Shown here: positions 27,242 through 35,894 of the stretch, in pieces | Layout: each line of letters begins with the position of its first letter | Numbering within the stretch: the first letter of the stretch is position 1 | Assembly: GCA_003243445.1 (NCBI GenBank) | Contig: QFQQ01000003.1 | Coordinates: 1 to 64,000 of the forward strand | Length of the DNA stretch: 64,000 nucleotides | Direction of reading: 5' to 3' | From: Citrobacter freundii | GTDB lineage: Bacteria; Bacteroidota; Bacteroidia; Chitinophagales; Chitinophagaceae | Translations under genes and position numbers: made by a program | Notes under the pieces: model-generated | What the model saw: the letters and a program-made list of their open reading frames with translations, nothing else | What the model was told of the DNA's origin: nothing | The model's database searches: none

Positions 27242-29353
27242 TTGAATAAGCGATTACATATTGCATTGGTGGGCAATCCAAATAGTGGTAAAAGTTCACT
27301 TTTCAACTGCCTTACGGGTCTTAACCAAAAGGTGGGGAATTTCCCCGGCGTTACCGTTGACAAAAAAACAGGCACCACCAGCCTTTCGACCGGAGAAGCA
27401 GAGATCATTGATCTGCCAGGAACTTACAGTCTATACCCGCGTCGGCTTGACGAGTGGGTGAGTTATCGTGTGCTGCTGGATCAGGATGCGCAGGTGAAGC
27501 CGGACGTTGTGGTTGCGGTTGCTGATGCAAGCAACCTGAAGCGCAATTTGTTATTTTGTACTCAGCTGATAGACCTTAAGATCCCGATTGTGATAGCCCT
27601 GTCTATGATGGACCTTGCAAATAAGAAAGGGATCAAGATTGATCTTGCCGAGCTGGAGAGGGAACTTGGCGTGCCGGTCGTTTCTATCAACCCACGCAAG
27701 CAGAAAGGCATCCCTCAGTTGAAAAAGGCGATCGAACAAACCGCGCAGGGTTTGTATAAGGCACCGGTCAAGGATTTTATAGATAATAAGGCTTTGGCGC
27801 CAGCGTCTATTGATGACCTGAAAAAGATCCGTGGGGATGTGAGTGATTATGCAGCGATTCACTACCTGATCAACCATGAGAATTTCGAACTGGATCAGTC
27901 CACGCAAGATCTTATCGAACAGGCGGAGAAGCGCAATAATTTCAATCCCACGAAAACTCAGGCGGAAGAAATTCTTCAACGATACACACGGATCAAACAT
28001 ATTATGCAGGTTTCTGTGTCTGAACCTGATCCGCTGCAGAAATCTCTTTTTACGGAAAGGCTGGATGATGTTCTTTTACATCGCCGTTGGGGTTATGTGA
28101 TCTTGCTCGCCGTGCTGTTCCTTTTATTCCAAAGCGTGTTTTGGCTGGCCAGTTATCCAATGGATTGGATCGATGCCGGCACGGCTTCATTTAGCAGTTG
28201 GTTGTCATCGGTTTTACCACAAAATAACTGGACAGATCTTTTCATCAATGGTATCGTAGCAGGACTTGGCGGTATTGTGATCTTCGTCCCGCAGATAGCA
28301 ATCCTCTTTGCATTGATCACTATCCTGGAGGATACCGGTTATATGGCGCGCATCAGTTTTCTCACGGACCGGCTTATGCGCAGTGTGGGGCTGAATGGAA
28401 AAAGCGTGATGCCAATGATCAGCGGATTCGCCTGTGCGATACCTGCAGTGATGAGCGCGCGCAATATTGAAAACCGGAAGGAGCGGTTGCTTACAATATT
28501 GATCACTCCGCTAATGAGTTGTTCCGCGCGTCTTCCAGTTTATACAATACTTATCGGTCTTGTAATTCCTAATAAATATGTATTTGGTTTTATTGGTCTG
28601 CAGGGGTTGGTAATGCTGGGTCTTTATCTCATCGGATTTTTGATGGCGCTGATCGTATCTTATGTTGCAAAGTGGTTTATTAAGATCAATGAGAAGAGCT
28701 TCTTCATACTTGAGTTACCTACATATCGTTCGCCAAGATGGAAAAACGTATTTCAAACGATGTGGTCGAAGGCGAAAATATTTGTGGTTGACGCGGGTAA
28801 GGTGATCATGATCATCAGTCTTGTTCTGTGGGCCTTAAGTTCTTTTGGTCCGAAACAAAGAATGCATGAGGCTACACTCGCTTATGAGCAGGCGCTCGCG
28901 AGACCGGGAGTTGACAGTGCGCAGGCTGACTTCAACTATGCGAATGCCAAACTGGAAAATTCTTATGTTGGTATTGCGGGCAAGGCGATAGAGCCGGTTG
29001 TAACGCCTTTAGGTTACGATTGGAAAATTGGCATCGCGTTGATCACGTCTTTTGCTGCGCGTGAAGTGTTTGTTGGTACGATGGCAACATTGTATGCGGT
29101 GGGTGATGAGGAGAACGAAGGTCCATTAAAGGAAAAAATGCGTGACGCAAAAAGGGCGGACGGCACACCGGTCTATACATTGGCGACAGGCGTTTCACTT
29201 ATGTTGTTCTACGTATTCGCAATGCAATGTATGAGCACACTTGCTATTGTGAGACGTGAGACGAGGAGTTGGAAGTGGCCGATGATACAATTGATCTATA
29301 TGACGGGCCTGGCTTACATGATGAGCTGGATCGCTTATCAGCTTCTTAAGTAG
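27242..29353 (+). CDS. feoB: Ferrous iron transporter FeoB
   Basis: About 703 residues. The N-terminal G domain has G1 GNPNSGKSSLFNCLTG, G2 NFPGVTVDKK, G3 DLPGTYSL and NVx-type base recognition. A helical linker and a membrane domain with two gate repeats follow (about 280-700), each with ISGFACAIPAVMSAR or TSFAAREVFVGTM. It imports Fe(II) into the cytoplasm. Only TTG codons (27233, 27242) are available upstream of the P-loop. FeoA is encoded separately at 34440-34670, which is unusual because feoA and feoB are usually neighbours. A UUCG-type terminator follows. Confidence 0.94.
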   Translation: MNKRLHIALVGNPNSGKSSLFNCLTGLNQKVGNFPGVTVDKKTGTTSLSTGEAEIIDLPGTYSLYPRRLDEWVSYRVLLDQDAQVKPDVVVAVADASNLKRNLLFCTQLIDLKIPIVIALSMMDLANKKGIKIDLAELERELGVPVVSINPRKQKGIPQLKKAIEQTAQGLYKAPVKDFIDNKALAPASIDDLKKIRGDVSDYAAIHYLINHENFELDQSTQDLIEQAEKRNNFNPTKTQAEEILQRYTRIKHIMQVSVSEPDPLQKSLFTERLDDVLLHRRWGYVILLAVLFLLFQSVFWLASYPMDWIDAGTASFSSWLSSVLPQNNWTDLFINGIVAGLGGIVIFVPQIAILFALITILEDTGYMARISFLTDRLMRSVGLNGKSVMPMISGFACAIPAVMSARNIENRKERLLTILITPLMSCSARLPVYTILIGLVIPNKYVFGFIGLQGLVMLGLYLIGFLMALIVSYVAKWFIKINEKSFFILELPTYRSPRWKNVFQTMWSKAKIFVVDAGKVIMIISLVLWALSSFGPKQRMHEATLAYEQALARPGVDSAQADFNYANAKLENSYVGIAGKAIEPVVTPLGYDWKIGIALITSFAAREVFVGTMATLYAVGDEENEGPLKEKMRDAKRADGTPVYTLATGVSLMLFYVFAMQCMSTLAIVRRETRSWKWPMIQLIYMTGLAYMMSWIAYQLLK

Positions 29354-29376
29354 CAGAAAAGAATTTTTATAACGGC

Positions 29377-29405
29377 AACGTGAACTTCGGTTCGCGTTTT
29401 TTTAT
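29377..29405 (+). terminator. Terminator after feoB with a UUCG tetraloop
   Basis: AACGTGAAC and GTTCGCGTT pair (one G-U) around TTCG, followed by seven T residues. Confidence 0.85.
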
Positions 29406-29559
29406 GCACTTTTCTATCTATTGATGTTCGAATATTATGCCCTGATAACCGCGGTTTTTTCACCATTATTTTGCCGTTATTTTCTATCGAGATTTTGTTT
29501 TTAACCCAAGGACTTCGTGAAGCGTGGTGTTATCTTTATAATGTTGAAGCTTCTTCAGT

Positions 29560-29624
29560 CACCGCTCTCAATGGAGGGCCGGAGGCGTCGGGCAGGTCCT
29601 TTGTTGAGGGCGGTGCTTTTTTTT
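29560..29624 (+). ncRNA. Candidate small RNA or stand-alone terminator hairpin
   Basis: CACCGCTCTCAA (29560-29571) pairs with TTGAGGGCGGTG (29604-29615) over 12 bp with one G-U pair, closing a 32-nt GC-rich loop, then eight T residues. No coding gene precedes it after the feoB terminator, so it may end an independent transcript. TATCTTTA at 29531-29538 resembles a -7 element but lacks a matching -33. Confidence 0.4.
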
Positions 29625-29682
29625 AATTGACCGAAAGGTCGAAACAGTTTTAATTATTGAAAAAATGAAAAGGAGGTAGAAA

Positions 29683-29865
29683 ATGGAAAAAATACAAGGT
29701 TGTGAAGCACGTTGGGTAAGCTTATTATCTGGCCGGGGATCTCACCTATCATTTAGTGAACGGAAGTCACTCACACAAAAGATAAGTTGCGAAAGGGGTT
29801 TCCGGGGAACTGGAGAAACTGAAGATTATAGCATAACTTATCGATGGGTAAAAAAGGCTTTATGA
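29683..29865 (+). CDS. Possible 60-residue small protein
   Basis: The ORF starts at an ATG preceded by AAGGAGG at a spacing of 7 bases, an unusually strong ribosome binding site for this phylum. The product (MEKIQGCEARWVSLLSGRGS... ending in RWVKKAL) is basic and matches nothing I know. GATAAGTT and AACTTATC inside the ORF form an 8-bp inverted repeat, so the same DNA could instead encode a structured RNA. The rest of 29406-30111 is gene-free. Confidence 0.3.
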   Translation: MEKIQGCEARWVSLLSGRGSHLSFSERKSLTQKISCERGFRGTGETEDYSITYRWVKKAL

Positions 29866-29890
29866 ATTTTGCTTAATGAAAGTAAGCGCT

Positions 29891-29916
29891 ATTTTCTCAA
29901 TGCCTTTTGAGAAAAT
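29891..29916. terminator. Hairpin, possible terminator
   Basis: ATTTTCTCAA pairs perfectly with TTGAGAAAAT around TGCCTT; followed by CTTATTTAT, a weak T run. Confidence 0.4.
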
Positions 29917-29984
29917 CTTATTTATAAATGGCTTTCAGCAACTCATTTTCCTTTCTTCAAAGGAAGATAGAGAGGAAGCCTTCT

Positions 29985-30000
29985 CCCCGGGGCCCCGGGG
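29985..30000. repeat. 16-bp perfect GC palindrome
   Basis: CCCCGGGGCCCCGGGG is a perfect palindrome, in otherwise AT-rich non-coding DNA. It is directly followed by CACGGGGAAT, which can compete in pairing with TTCTCCCCG just before it. Confidence 0.8.
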
Positions 30001-30111
30001 CACGGGGAATCAGGTCTTGTCTTAAAAAAACGCTTAGACAATTATCGAATATATCTGAGAGATTCTTTAAAAACCCCGGCCGGTTAATTCCGTTTCCCGC
30101 TTTCACTACTA

Positions 30112-31011
30112 TCACCTTGTGCCCGGCTTAACCCATTTATCTTTTGGTTCAAAATACTCCCACAGCAAAGTGGAAATTTCCCGTGTTAACGTCCAGGCTT
30201 CATTTGCATGAGTCCAGCTGTTGTCCCTGTTATTCTTTGTGAAAATGCAAAATACGTAGGGATTATTAGGAGCGTTTACAATCATCGCTTCATTTCTTGA
30301 TGCGTCAACACAACCATTTTTACTGAAGACTTCTATATATGGAGGTATCATGGAGATGCCTTCATTCTCATCCCAAAAGTTTCTCCCGAGACAACGCATC
30401 ATACGGTCGCAGGCGGCTGGTGAGAATATTTTATTACGGTAAATATTTTCAAGGATCTGCCCCATTTCGACCGGCGACGTTTGTCCCCAACCGAAAACTT
30501 TTCTGATCTCTTCTCTGCCAGGTGTTCGTGAATTCACTTTTGTATTTGGAAATCCGAGGCTATCGAGGAGCTGATTGATCCGCGATCCGGATCCGGCAAG
30601 TTTTTGTAACCAGAGACTTGCTGTATTGTCACTGGTTGTAAGCATCAGCATCATAATTTTTTTCAACGCAATTTTTTCCCCATCCCTGAAGGATCCAAGA
30701 ATGTCTTCACCGGCATACAACAGGGAATCTTTGTAAATATGTACAGAGTCATAATGTAATTCTCCTTTTTCCATCTTATCAACAATTCCAAGCATGATCG
30801 GAATTTTTACAATGCTGGCTGTTGGAAAAGCAGTATCAGCATTGATCATCACCATTTTTCCCGTTTTCAAATTCTTTATATAAATGCCAATGTCACCGCG
30901 AAAACCCTGGATTTTTTTCTCGACCATCTTTCTCAATCGATCATCTTTTTTCTGCGAAAAAGATATACTGAAAATAAAAGCGCACAGGCTCAGTAAGAAA
31001 ACCTTTTTCAT
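30112..31011 (-). CDS. Class A beta-lactamase-like serine hydrolase
   Basis: This 299-residue secreted protein has a signal peptide (KVFLLSLCAFIFSISFS) and the class A pattern: SxxK in FPTASIVKIPIML (about residue 65), SDN in MLTTSDNTASLWL (about 130), and a KTG-box variant KNGCVDASRNEAMIV near 230. The Asn in the KTG position is uncommon. It may be a carboxypeptidase-type or low-activity enzyme instead of a true resistance lactamase. It is not adjacent to the BlaI/M56 pair. A strong hairpin downstream of the M20 gene separates the two genes. Confidence 0.85.
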   Translation of the reverse strand: MKKVFLLSLCAFIFSISFSQKKDDRLRKMVEKKIQGFRGDIGIYIKNLKTGKMVMINADTAFPTASIVKIPIMLGIVDKMEKGELHYDSVHIYKDSLLYAGEDILGSFRDGEKIALKKIMMLMLTTSDNTASLWLQKLAGSGSRINQLLDSLGFPNTKVNSRTPGREEIRKVFGWGQTSPVEMGQILENIYRNKIFSPAACDRMMRCLGRNFWDENEGISMIPPYIEVFSKNGCVDASRNEAMIVNAPNNPYVFCIFTKNNRDNSWTHANEAWTLTREISTLLWEYFEPKDKWVKPGTR

Positions 31012-31027
31012 ACTTGTTATTTAAAAT

Positions 31028-31080
31028 ACCGCGGCGTATGCAATAGAGTTTGATAATACTTCGATTGCATACGCCGCGGT
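31028..31080 (-). terminator. Terminator after the M20 peptidase
   Basis: ACCGCGGCGTATGCAAT (31028-31044) pairs perfectly with ATTGCATACGCCGCGGT (31064-31080). The 17-bp stem sits directly after the gene and is flanked by an A/T run. Confidence 0.8.
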
Positions 31081-31094
31081 CAAAAAAAGAGAAA

Positions 31095-32384
31095 TTATTT
31101 CACGTTCATATAATCCGTCACCATTTGACAAAAAGCCTGAATACCGGTTTTCATCGCGCTATCCGTAACAAAGAAATCCGCAGTATGGTGCGGTGGCGCT
31201 TTTTTTGGATCATTTCCCTTCGGCATTCCTCCAAGATATAAGAAAAGTGCAGGTGCTTTTGTTCCATAGTATGAAAAATCTTCCGCGCCTGTTACCCATT
31301 CTCTTTCTTTTAAATTTTGTGCCCCAATGGCTTTCTCCAGTGATGGGATCATTTTTTTTGTAAGAGCAGGATCGTTGTATGTTACCAATGTTTTTGTATC
31401 GATGATAACTTCTGTAGTCACCCCGGACGCATCGCCGATTGTTTTGATCGTGTGACGGAACTGTTCGTGAACTTTCTTTTGCATATCACTGTCCAGTGTT
31501 CGTATCGTACCGAGCATGATCGCATCTTCCGGAATAATATTGTTTCTGACCCCACTTTGGATTTTCCCAACAGTGATGACTACGGGTGCTTTTGTGAGTT
31601 CCGATTGGCGGCTTACAATATTTTGCAGCCCTTGTATGATCTGTGCGGAGGCGGCAATCGGGTCTATTCCAAGCCAAGGTTGAGAACCGTGGCTGGGCCT
31701 GCCTTTAACTTTAATCGTAAAGAAATCCGCAGCAGCCATAAATGACCCGGATTTATATTCGATCGTCCCCTCTTCTATTGCTGACTCAATATGAAGGCCA
31801 AAGACCACATCCACTTTAGGGTTTTCCATTACCCCTTCCTTAACCATGAGCGCAGCACCACCTTCTTCACCTTCGGGAGCTCCTTCTTCTGCTGGCTGGA
31901 AGATAAATTTTACAGACCCCTTCAAGTCATTCTTTATTCCGGCGAGGACTTCTGCTACGCTCATGAGAATTGCGACGTGTGTATCGTGTCCACAAGCGTG
32001 CATGACCCCAACCTCCTGGCCGTTATATGTTGTTTTGTCTTTGGACGCATACGGAACGTTCACCCGTTCTGTCACAGGAAGTGCATCCATGTCCGCACGG
32101 AGGGCGATACATGGACCAGGTTTACCACCCTGCAGGATTGCAACCACTCCGGTTTTTGCCACACCTTCTTTCACGTCCAGCCCAAGTTTTTTCAAGTGGC
32201 CGGCGATCAGCTTTGCCGTATTTACTTCACGATTTCCCAGCTCTGGATGTTGGTGAATTTCCTGCCGCCACGCAATACATTGCGGCTCTATCCGGTTGAT
32301 CGCCGTTTCGATCTTTTGCTTAAGCTGAGCAGTGGAAATTGTCGAGAGAGATAAGAATGTTGTCGATAGCAGCAGGTGTTTCAT
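31095..32384 (-). CDS. Secreted M20 family amidohydrolase/peptidase
   Basis: This 429-residue protein has a signal peptide (KHLLLSTTFLSLSTISTAQ) and M20D metal-ligand motifs: ALRADMDALPVTE, HACGHDTHVAILM and QPAEEGAPEGEEGGA, with the lid domain around 195-305 and a C-terminal GAEDFSYY. It would hydrolyse N-acyl amino acids or short peptides, similar to hippurate or indole-acetyl-amino acid hydrolases. The export signal suggests periplasmic action. Confidence 0.9.
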   Translation of the reverse strand: MKHLLLSTTFLSLSTISTAQLKQKIETAINRIEPQCIAWRQEIHQHPELGNREVNTAKLIAGHLKKLGLDVKEGVAKTGVVAILQGGKPGPCIALRADMDALPVTERVNVPYASKDKTTYNGQEVGVMHACGHDTHVAILMSVAEVLAGIKNDLKGSVKFIFQPAEEGAPEGEEGGAALMVKEGVMENPKVDVVFGLHIESAIEEGTIEYKSGSFMAAADFFTIKVKGRPSHGSQPWLGIDPIAASAQIIQGLQNIVSRQSELTKAPVVITVGKIQSGVRNNIIPEDAIMLGTIRTLDSDMQKKVHEQFRHTIKTIGDASGVTTEVIIDTKTLVTYNDPALTKKMIPSLEKAIGAQNLKEREWVTGAEDFSYYGTKAPALFLYLGGMPKGNDPKKAPPHHTADFFVTDSAMKTGIQAFCQMVTDYMNVK

Positions 32385-32483
32385 CCGAAAATTTTTATGA
32401 ATATAACATAAAAAGCTTTTTATCGCTATCTTCAGCCGCAGGTTAGAAGGCTGAATTCCTCTCTTTCATTTTATTTTCAACTA

Positions 32484-33722
32484 ATGCCGCTTCGCCACTT
32501 ACCGTTTCTGAAGGCCGTGCTGCTGCATAGTGTAACGGCTTTTGGTGGGCCACAGGCACACATTGCCATGATGATGAAAACATTCGTCAGGCAAACGAAT
32601 TATATCACGGAACAGGAGTTGATCGAATACAATGCCTTTTGTAATTTATTACCTGGCGCGTCTTCCACACAAACGCTCACTCTTATTGGATATAAGCTAG
32701 GAGGCATTCCCCTTGCCATTGTCACATTATTTGTTTGGATCTTTCCTGCGTGCTTTTTTATGGGAGCGCTGTCTTTTCTCCTGCCATATATAGATAGCCG
32801 CGCTCTTCATACGGATATTTTTAAATTCATCGCACCCATGGCTGCCGGCTTCCTGGTGTTTGCCTGCATAAAAGCTTTTCCACACGCTATTAATAATACC
32901 ATCACATGGGTAATTATGTTGGTGGGAACTGCCGTCACCTATTTTTTCTTTAAGGCCCCTTTGATCTTTCCGTTACTGATCGTGGTGGGTGGGATTGCAA
33001 CCAATCTGAGTAAAAAACGTATTCCCCAGGTAGAGCAGATTCCAAGGAAAATCAAGTGGTGGAATTTCTGGCTATTCGGTATCATCTTTATCATCGCGGG
33101 TATCGTCAGTGAAAAAGCAAGAAAAGAAGATTGGCCAAACCGCAAGCCCATCAACTTATTTGAAAATACCTACCGGATGGGAAGTTTTGTGTTTGGGGGC
33201 GGCCAGGTACTGATGCCGATGATGTACGAACAGTTCAGTGTAAGGCCCGAGGCGATCAGGCAAAAAAATCCAAATGTTGTACAGATAGATAAGGAAGAAA
33301 TGTATACGGGCATGGGGATCGTCCGGGCTGTACCGGGACCGGTTTTTTCCATTGCTTCGTTTACTGGGGGAATGGCCCTGAAAGACATGGGCACCCATAT
33401 GCAGATCTGGGGATGTATCATTGGATCGGTTGCGATATTTCTTCCAAGTGCGTTACTCGTCCTCTTCTTTTTTCCGATCTGGCATAATCTTAAAAAATAT
33501 GCGGTGATCCACCGGTCGCTGGAAGGAATTAATGCCGCAGTCATCGGAATCATGATCGGCTCGACATTATTTATCATGAAAGATATTTCGCTGATCGAAG
33601 CAAAGACCGTCAGTGTGCTTAACGTCGTAGTGATCCTGGGTACTACCTTATTATTATGTTACTCCCGCATCCCCTCTCCCGTTATTGTTGCCGCCTGTTT
33701 GCTGCTGGGCTATTTTATCTGA
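32484..33722 (+). CDS. chrA: Chromate transporter (ChrA, long-chain form)
   Basis: This 412-residue membrane protein has two CHR domains, each with about six helices. Domain 1 has TAFGGPQAHIAMM and NLLPGASSTQ; domain 2 has FGGGQVLMPMMYEQF and VPGPVFSIASFTGG. The family exports chromate by proton antiport; the natural substrate in a bacterium without chromate exposure may be different. It converges with nadD with a gap of one base. Confidence 0.88.
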   Translation: MPLRHLPFLKAVLLHSVTAFGGPQAHIAMMMKTFVRQTNYITEQELIEYNAFCNLLPGASSTQTLTLIGYKLGGIPLAIVTLFVWIFPACFFMGALSFLLPYIDSRALHTDIFKFIAPMAAGFLVFACIKAFPHAINNTITWVIMLVGTAVTYFFFKAPLIFPLLIVVGGIATNLSKKRIPQVEQIPRKIKWWNFWLFGIIFIIAGIVSEKARKEDWPNRKPINLFENTYRMGSFVFGGGQVLMPMMYEQFSVRPEAIRQKNPNVVQIDKEEMYTGMGIVRAVPGPVFSIASFTGGMALKDMGTHMQIWGCIIGSVAIFLPSALLVLFFFPIWHNLKKYAVIHRSLEGINAAVIGIMIGSTLFIMKDISLIEAKTVSVLNVVVILGTTLLLCYSRIPSPVIVAACLLLGYFI

Positions 33723-33723
33723 T

Positions 33724-34305
33724 TCAGGATTTCTTGTTTTTATAATAACCGCCTTTCTCAATTTCTTCGATCACATTTTCAGGGACCATGTACCTGATCG
33801 ATTTTCCATGCCGGATCAATTCGCGTATCCCGGTTGCAGAGATCTGCAGCAGCGGGGCATCAAGCTCAACCAATTTTGCTCCTATCGAATTTTCAATCGG
33901 AAACCCTGGTCGGATATATACATATATGGAGTAATTGGAAATGATCGAATCGACATTTTTCCATTTATTAAGATTTTGAAAGCTGTCACTTCCCATAATT
34001 ATGGAAAACTCATGTTCCGGGTAGCGTTCCGACAAATGAGCAAGCGTTACACTTGTGAATGAAGGTTTGGGTAAAGAAAATTCTATATCGGAAACTTTTA
34101 TCCTGGGGTCGTCGGCTGTTGCAATTTGTAAAAGATGAAGCCGGTCATATTCATTCAGCAGTGAGTGATTAACCTTAAAAGGATTTTGAGGGGAAAGGAT
34201 AAACCAGATCTTTTCAATACCGGTTTCGTTGAGAAGGTGGTTGGCGATTATTAAATGACCAATGTGTACTGGATTAAATGAACCGAAATAAAGGCCGATT
34301 TTCAT
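33724..34305 (-). CDS. nadD: Nicotinate-nucleotide adenylyltransferase
   Basis: This 193-residue protein has the nucleotidyltransferase signature IGLYFGSFNPVHIGHLIIANHL at the N-terminus and the C-terminal ISATGIRELIRHGKSIRYMVPENVI (ISSTxIR-type motif). It adenylates nicotinate mononucleotide in NAD biosynthesis; nadA is about 21 kb away in the same window. The gene converges with chrA. Confidence 0.94.
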   Translation of the reverse strand: MKIGLYFGSFNPVHIGHLIIANHLLNETGIEKIWFILSPQNPFKVNHSLLNEYDRLHLLQIATADDPRIKVSDIEFSLPKPSFTSVTLAHLSERYPEHEFSIIMGSDSFQNLNKWKNVDSIISNYSIYVYIRPGFPIENSIGAKLVELDAPLLQISATGIRELIRHGKSIRYMVPENVIEEIEKGGYYKNKKS

Positions 34306-34323
34306 AACGCGAATTACGCGAAT
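34306..34323. repeat. Short CGCGAAT repeat
   Basis: AACGCGAATTACGCGAAT gives two CGCGAAT words directly upstream of nadD. Confidence 0.4.
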
Positions 34324-34439
34324 AAAGCTGAATCAGGACTAATTCCTGGCAACGCAATTGTAGAACCGCAATGGCGCGTTGATTCTATATTAAATTTATA
34401 GGCTTGTACCTTATAGGCGAAACGACAACATATTGATAA

Positions 34440-34670
34440 TCAACGAATTATATCAACAAGTATGTGCTCTGCTTCGTCAAGCCTGAGACTTAATGTATAG
34501 CCAGCAACCTGCACAGAAACCGGATCCCCCATTGGAGCAATCTGTTCGAGGGAAATTTGTTCGCCAGGAAGGCAGCCCATTTCCATTAGTTTCAGATGAA
34601 TCTCCTGACTACCGAATTCCTTTATGATTGCCTTTTGTCCAGGCTTTAGCTCTGATAATTTCTTATTCAT
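34440..34670 (-). CDS. feoA: FeoA-domain protein
   Basis: This 76-residue SH3-like protein begins KLSELKPGQKAIIKEF and has LKLMEMGCLPGEQISLEQ, the FeoA consensus. It assists FeoB in Fe(II) import. In this window feoA is separated from feoB by about 5 kb and a different set of genes. It is divergent from ybeY. A TAGATTTG -7 element is about 20 bp upstream on the minus strand. Confidence 0.92.
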   Translation of the reverse strand: MNKKLSELKPGQKAIIKEFGSQEIHLKLMEMGCLPGEQISLEQIAPMGDPVSVQVAGYTLSLRLDEAEHILVDIIR

Positions 34671-34739
34671 GTTATTCTTTAACCTCAGTCCGGCAAATCT
34701 AACATTGTATTCTGTGCATTGTTTACGAATTTTGAAATT

Positions 34740-35177
34740 ATGTATTCTTCAACAGCGCCACAGGTGAGTTTCTTTTATGAGACTTCTGTAAGTTTAAAAA
34801 ACAGAACAGCCTTAAAGAGTTTTATCCAGTCCATTTTCAGGAGCGAAAAGAAAAAGCTTATTAGCCTTAACTACATCTTCTGCTCGGACAAGCGTATTCT
34901 GGAGATCAATCGTCAGTTTCTTCAACACGACTATTATACGGATATCATTACGTTTGAACTATCACCCCCTGGAACACCGGTAGAGGGCGAAATCTATATT
35001 AGCACTGACAGGGTAAAGGACAATGCTCAAACTCATGATTCAAGTTTTACCAGAGAACTGCATCGGGTTATTTTCCATGGGGTATTGCACTTATGCGGTT
35101 ATAAAGACAAAACACCGAAAGAGGAAAAAGCAATGAGAGATAAAGAAGACTATTACCTGAAACGATATTTTCAATAA
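34740..35177 (+). CDS. ybeY: rRNA maturation RNase YbeY
   Basis: About 145 residues from the ATG at 34740; a TTG at 34719 is in frame. The metal-binding motif reads HGVLHLCGYKDKTPKEE, in which the third His of the classical HxxxHxxGH is replaced, as is usual in Bacteroidota YbeY. The N-terminal strands include LISLNYIFCSDKRILEINRQFL and TDIITFELS. It matures the 3' end of 16S rRNA. A strong terminator follows directly. Confidence 0.93.
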   Translation: MYSSTAPQVSFFYETSVSLKNRTALKSFIQSIFRSEKKKLISLNYIFCSDKRILEINRQFLQHDYYTDIITFELSPPGTPVEGEIYISTDRVKDNAQTHDSSFTRELHRVIFHGVLHLCGYKDKTPKEEKAMRDKEDYYLKRYFQ

Positions 35178-35185
35178 GATAGCGA

Positions 35186-35209
35186 GCCTCCTTGTCGGAG
35201 GCTTTTTTT
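35186..35209 (+). terminator. Terminator after ybeY
   Basis: GCCTCC pairs with GGAGGC around TTGTC, then seven T residues. Confidence 0.85.
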
Positions 35210-35759
35210 ATACCATTAATGACAGTACAAAATATTTATCAGGACATTGCCAGACAGTATTCATTCCTGGTAACAGTAAAAGTCAAACAAGGCGATAATT
35301 GGTAGAGTTCTCACCTCTATCCGCTTGAGTAAACGCCCTTAGGCAACTTATCAGATCATAACGGCTTGATTCTGTCGCATCTCCTTCGTTTCTCATCTAA
35401 GCCTGTGTTTAATGTAATTCCTGTATGCTGGTCTCCTTAGAAAACTCTTTTAGCAGATAGAATGCCGTTGAAGAGAAACTATCGCCTGTTATATGCCTGA
35501 AAAGACCTCAACCTTGGTTAAATGTGTTCGATTAAACCTGCGTTTCCGGGGTTTGTGCCCGGTAGGAGGTATTATAATATAACCACCACTTTAAAAGAAG
35601 CCGTATTGACTCCTTTTCACCAGACTAAGCAGTTAACGGATTTTACTTTACATTCCCGTCTAGCTTAATCTAGCAGTATTGCATATAGGATTATTAAGAG
35701 CTCACGCGACGCTAGCCTTCTTGGCAAATAGCCGCGACTATGATGCTCATCTTTGATAC

Positions 35760-35776
35760 TGTTTCCACGTGGAACA
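35760..35776. promoter_or_regulatory. parS-like ParB-binding site 1
   Basis: TGTTTCCACGTGGAACA is close to parS variants of the form TGTTCCACGTGGAACA, matching the central CCACGTGG and the outer TGTT/AACA with one inserted base. It is one of two such sites in 135 bp. Confidence 0.55.
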
Positions 35777-35878
35777 TCACCAACGCGTTACATAGGCATC
35801 ACATTCACTCGTTAAAGTGGCCATATTCGGTATGCTTGTCTATCGTCAGCTCCAACCTCACTAATATCAACCCCTCAA

Positions 35879-35894
35879 TGTTTCATGTGGAACA
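35879..35894. promoter_or_regulatory. parS-like ParB-binding site 2
   Basis: TGTTTCATGTGGAACA matches the 16-bp consensus TGTTTCACGTGAAACA at 14 positions. It lies 68 bp before the mnmG start. Confidence 0.55.

Noticed and set aside
29928..30131. 67-residue ORF after feoB
   Set aside because: It crosses the 16-bp GC palindrome and the end of the next gene and shows no coding bias.
30112..31011. Functional antibiotic-resistance beta-lactamase
   Set aside because: The KTG box is KNG and no expression partner is adjacent, so activity against drugs cannot be claimed from the sequence.
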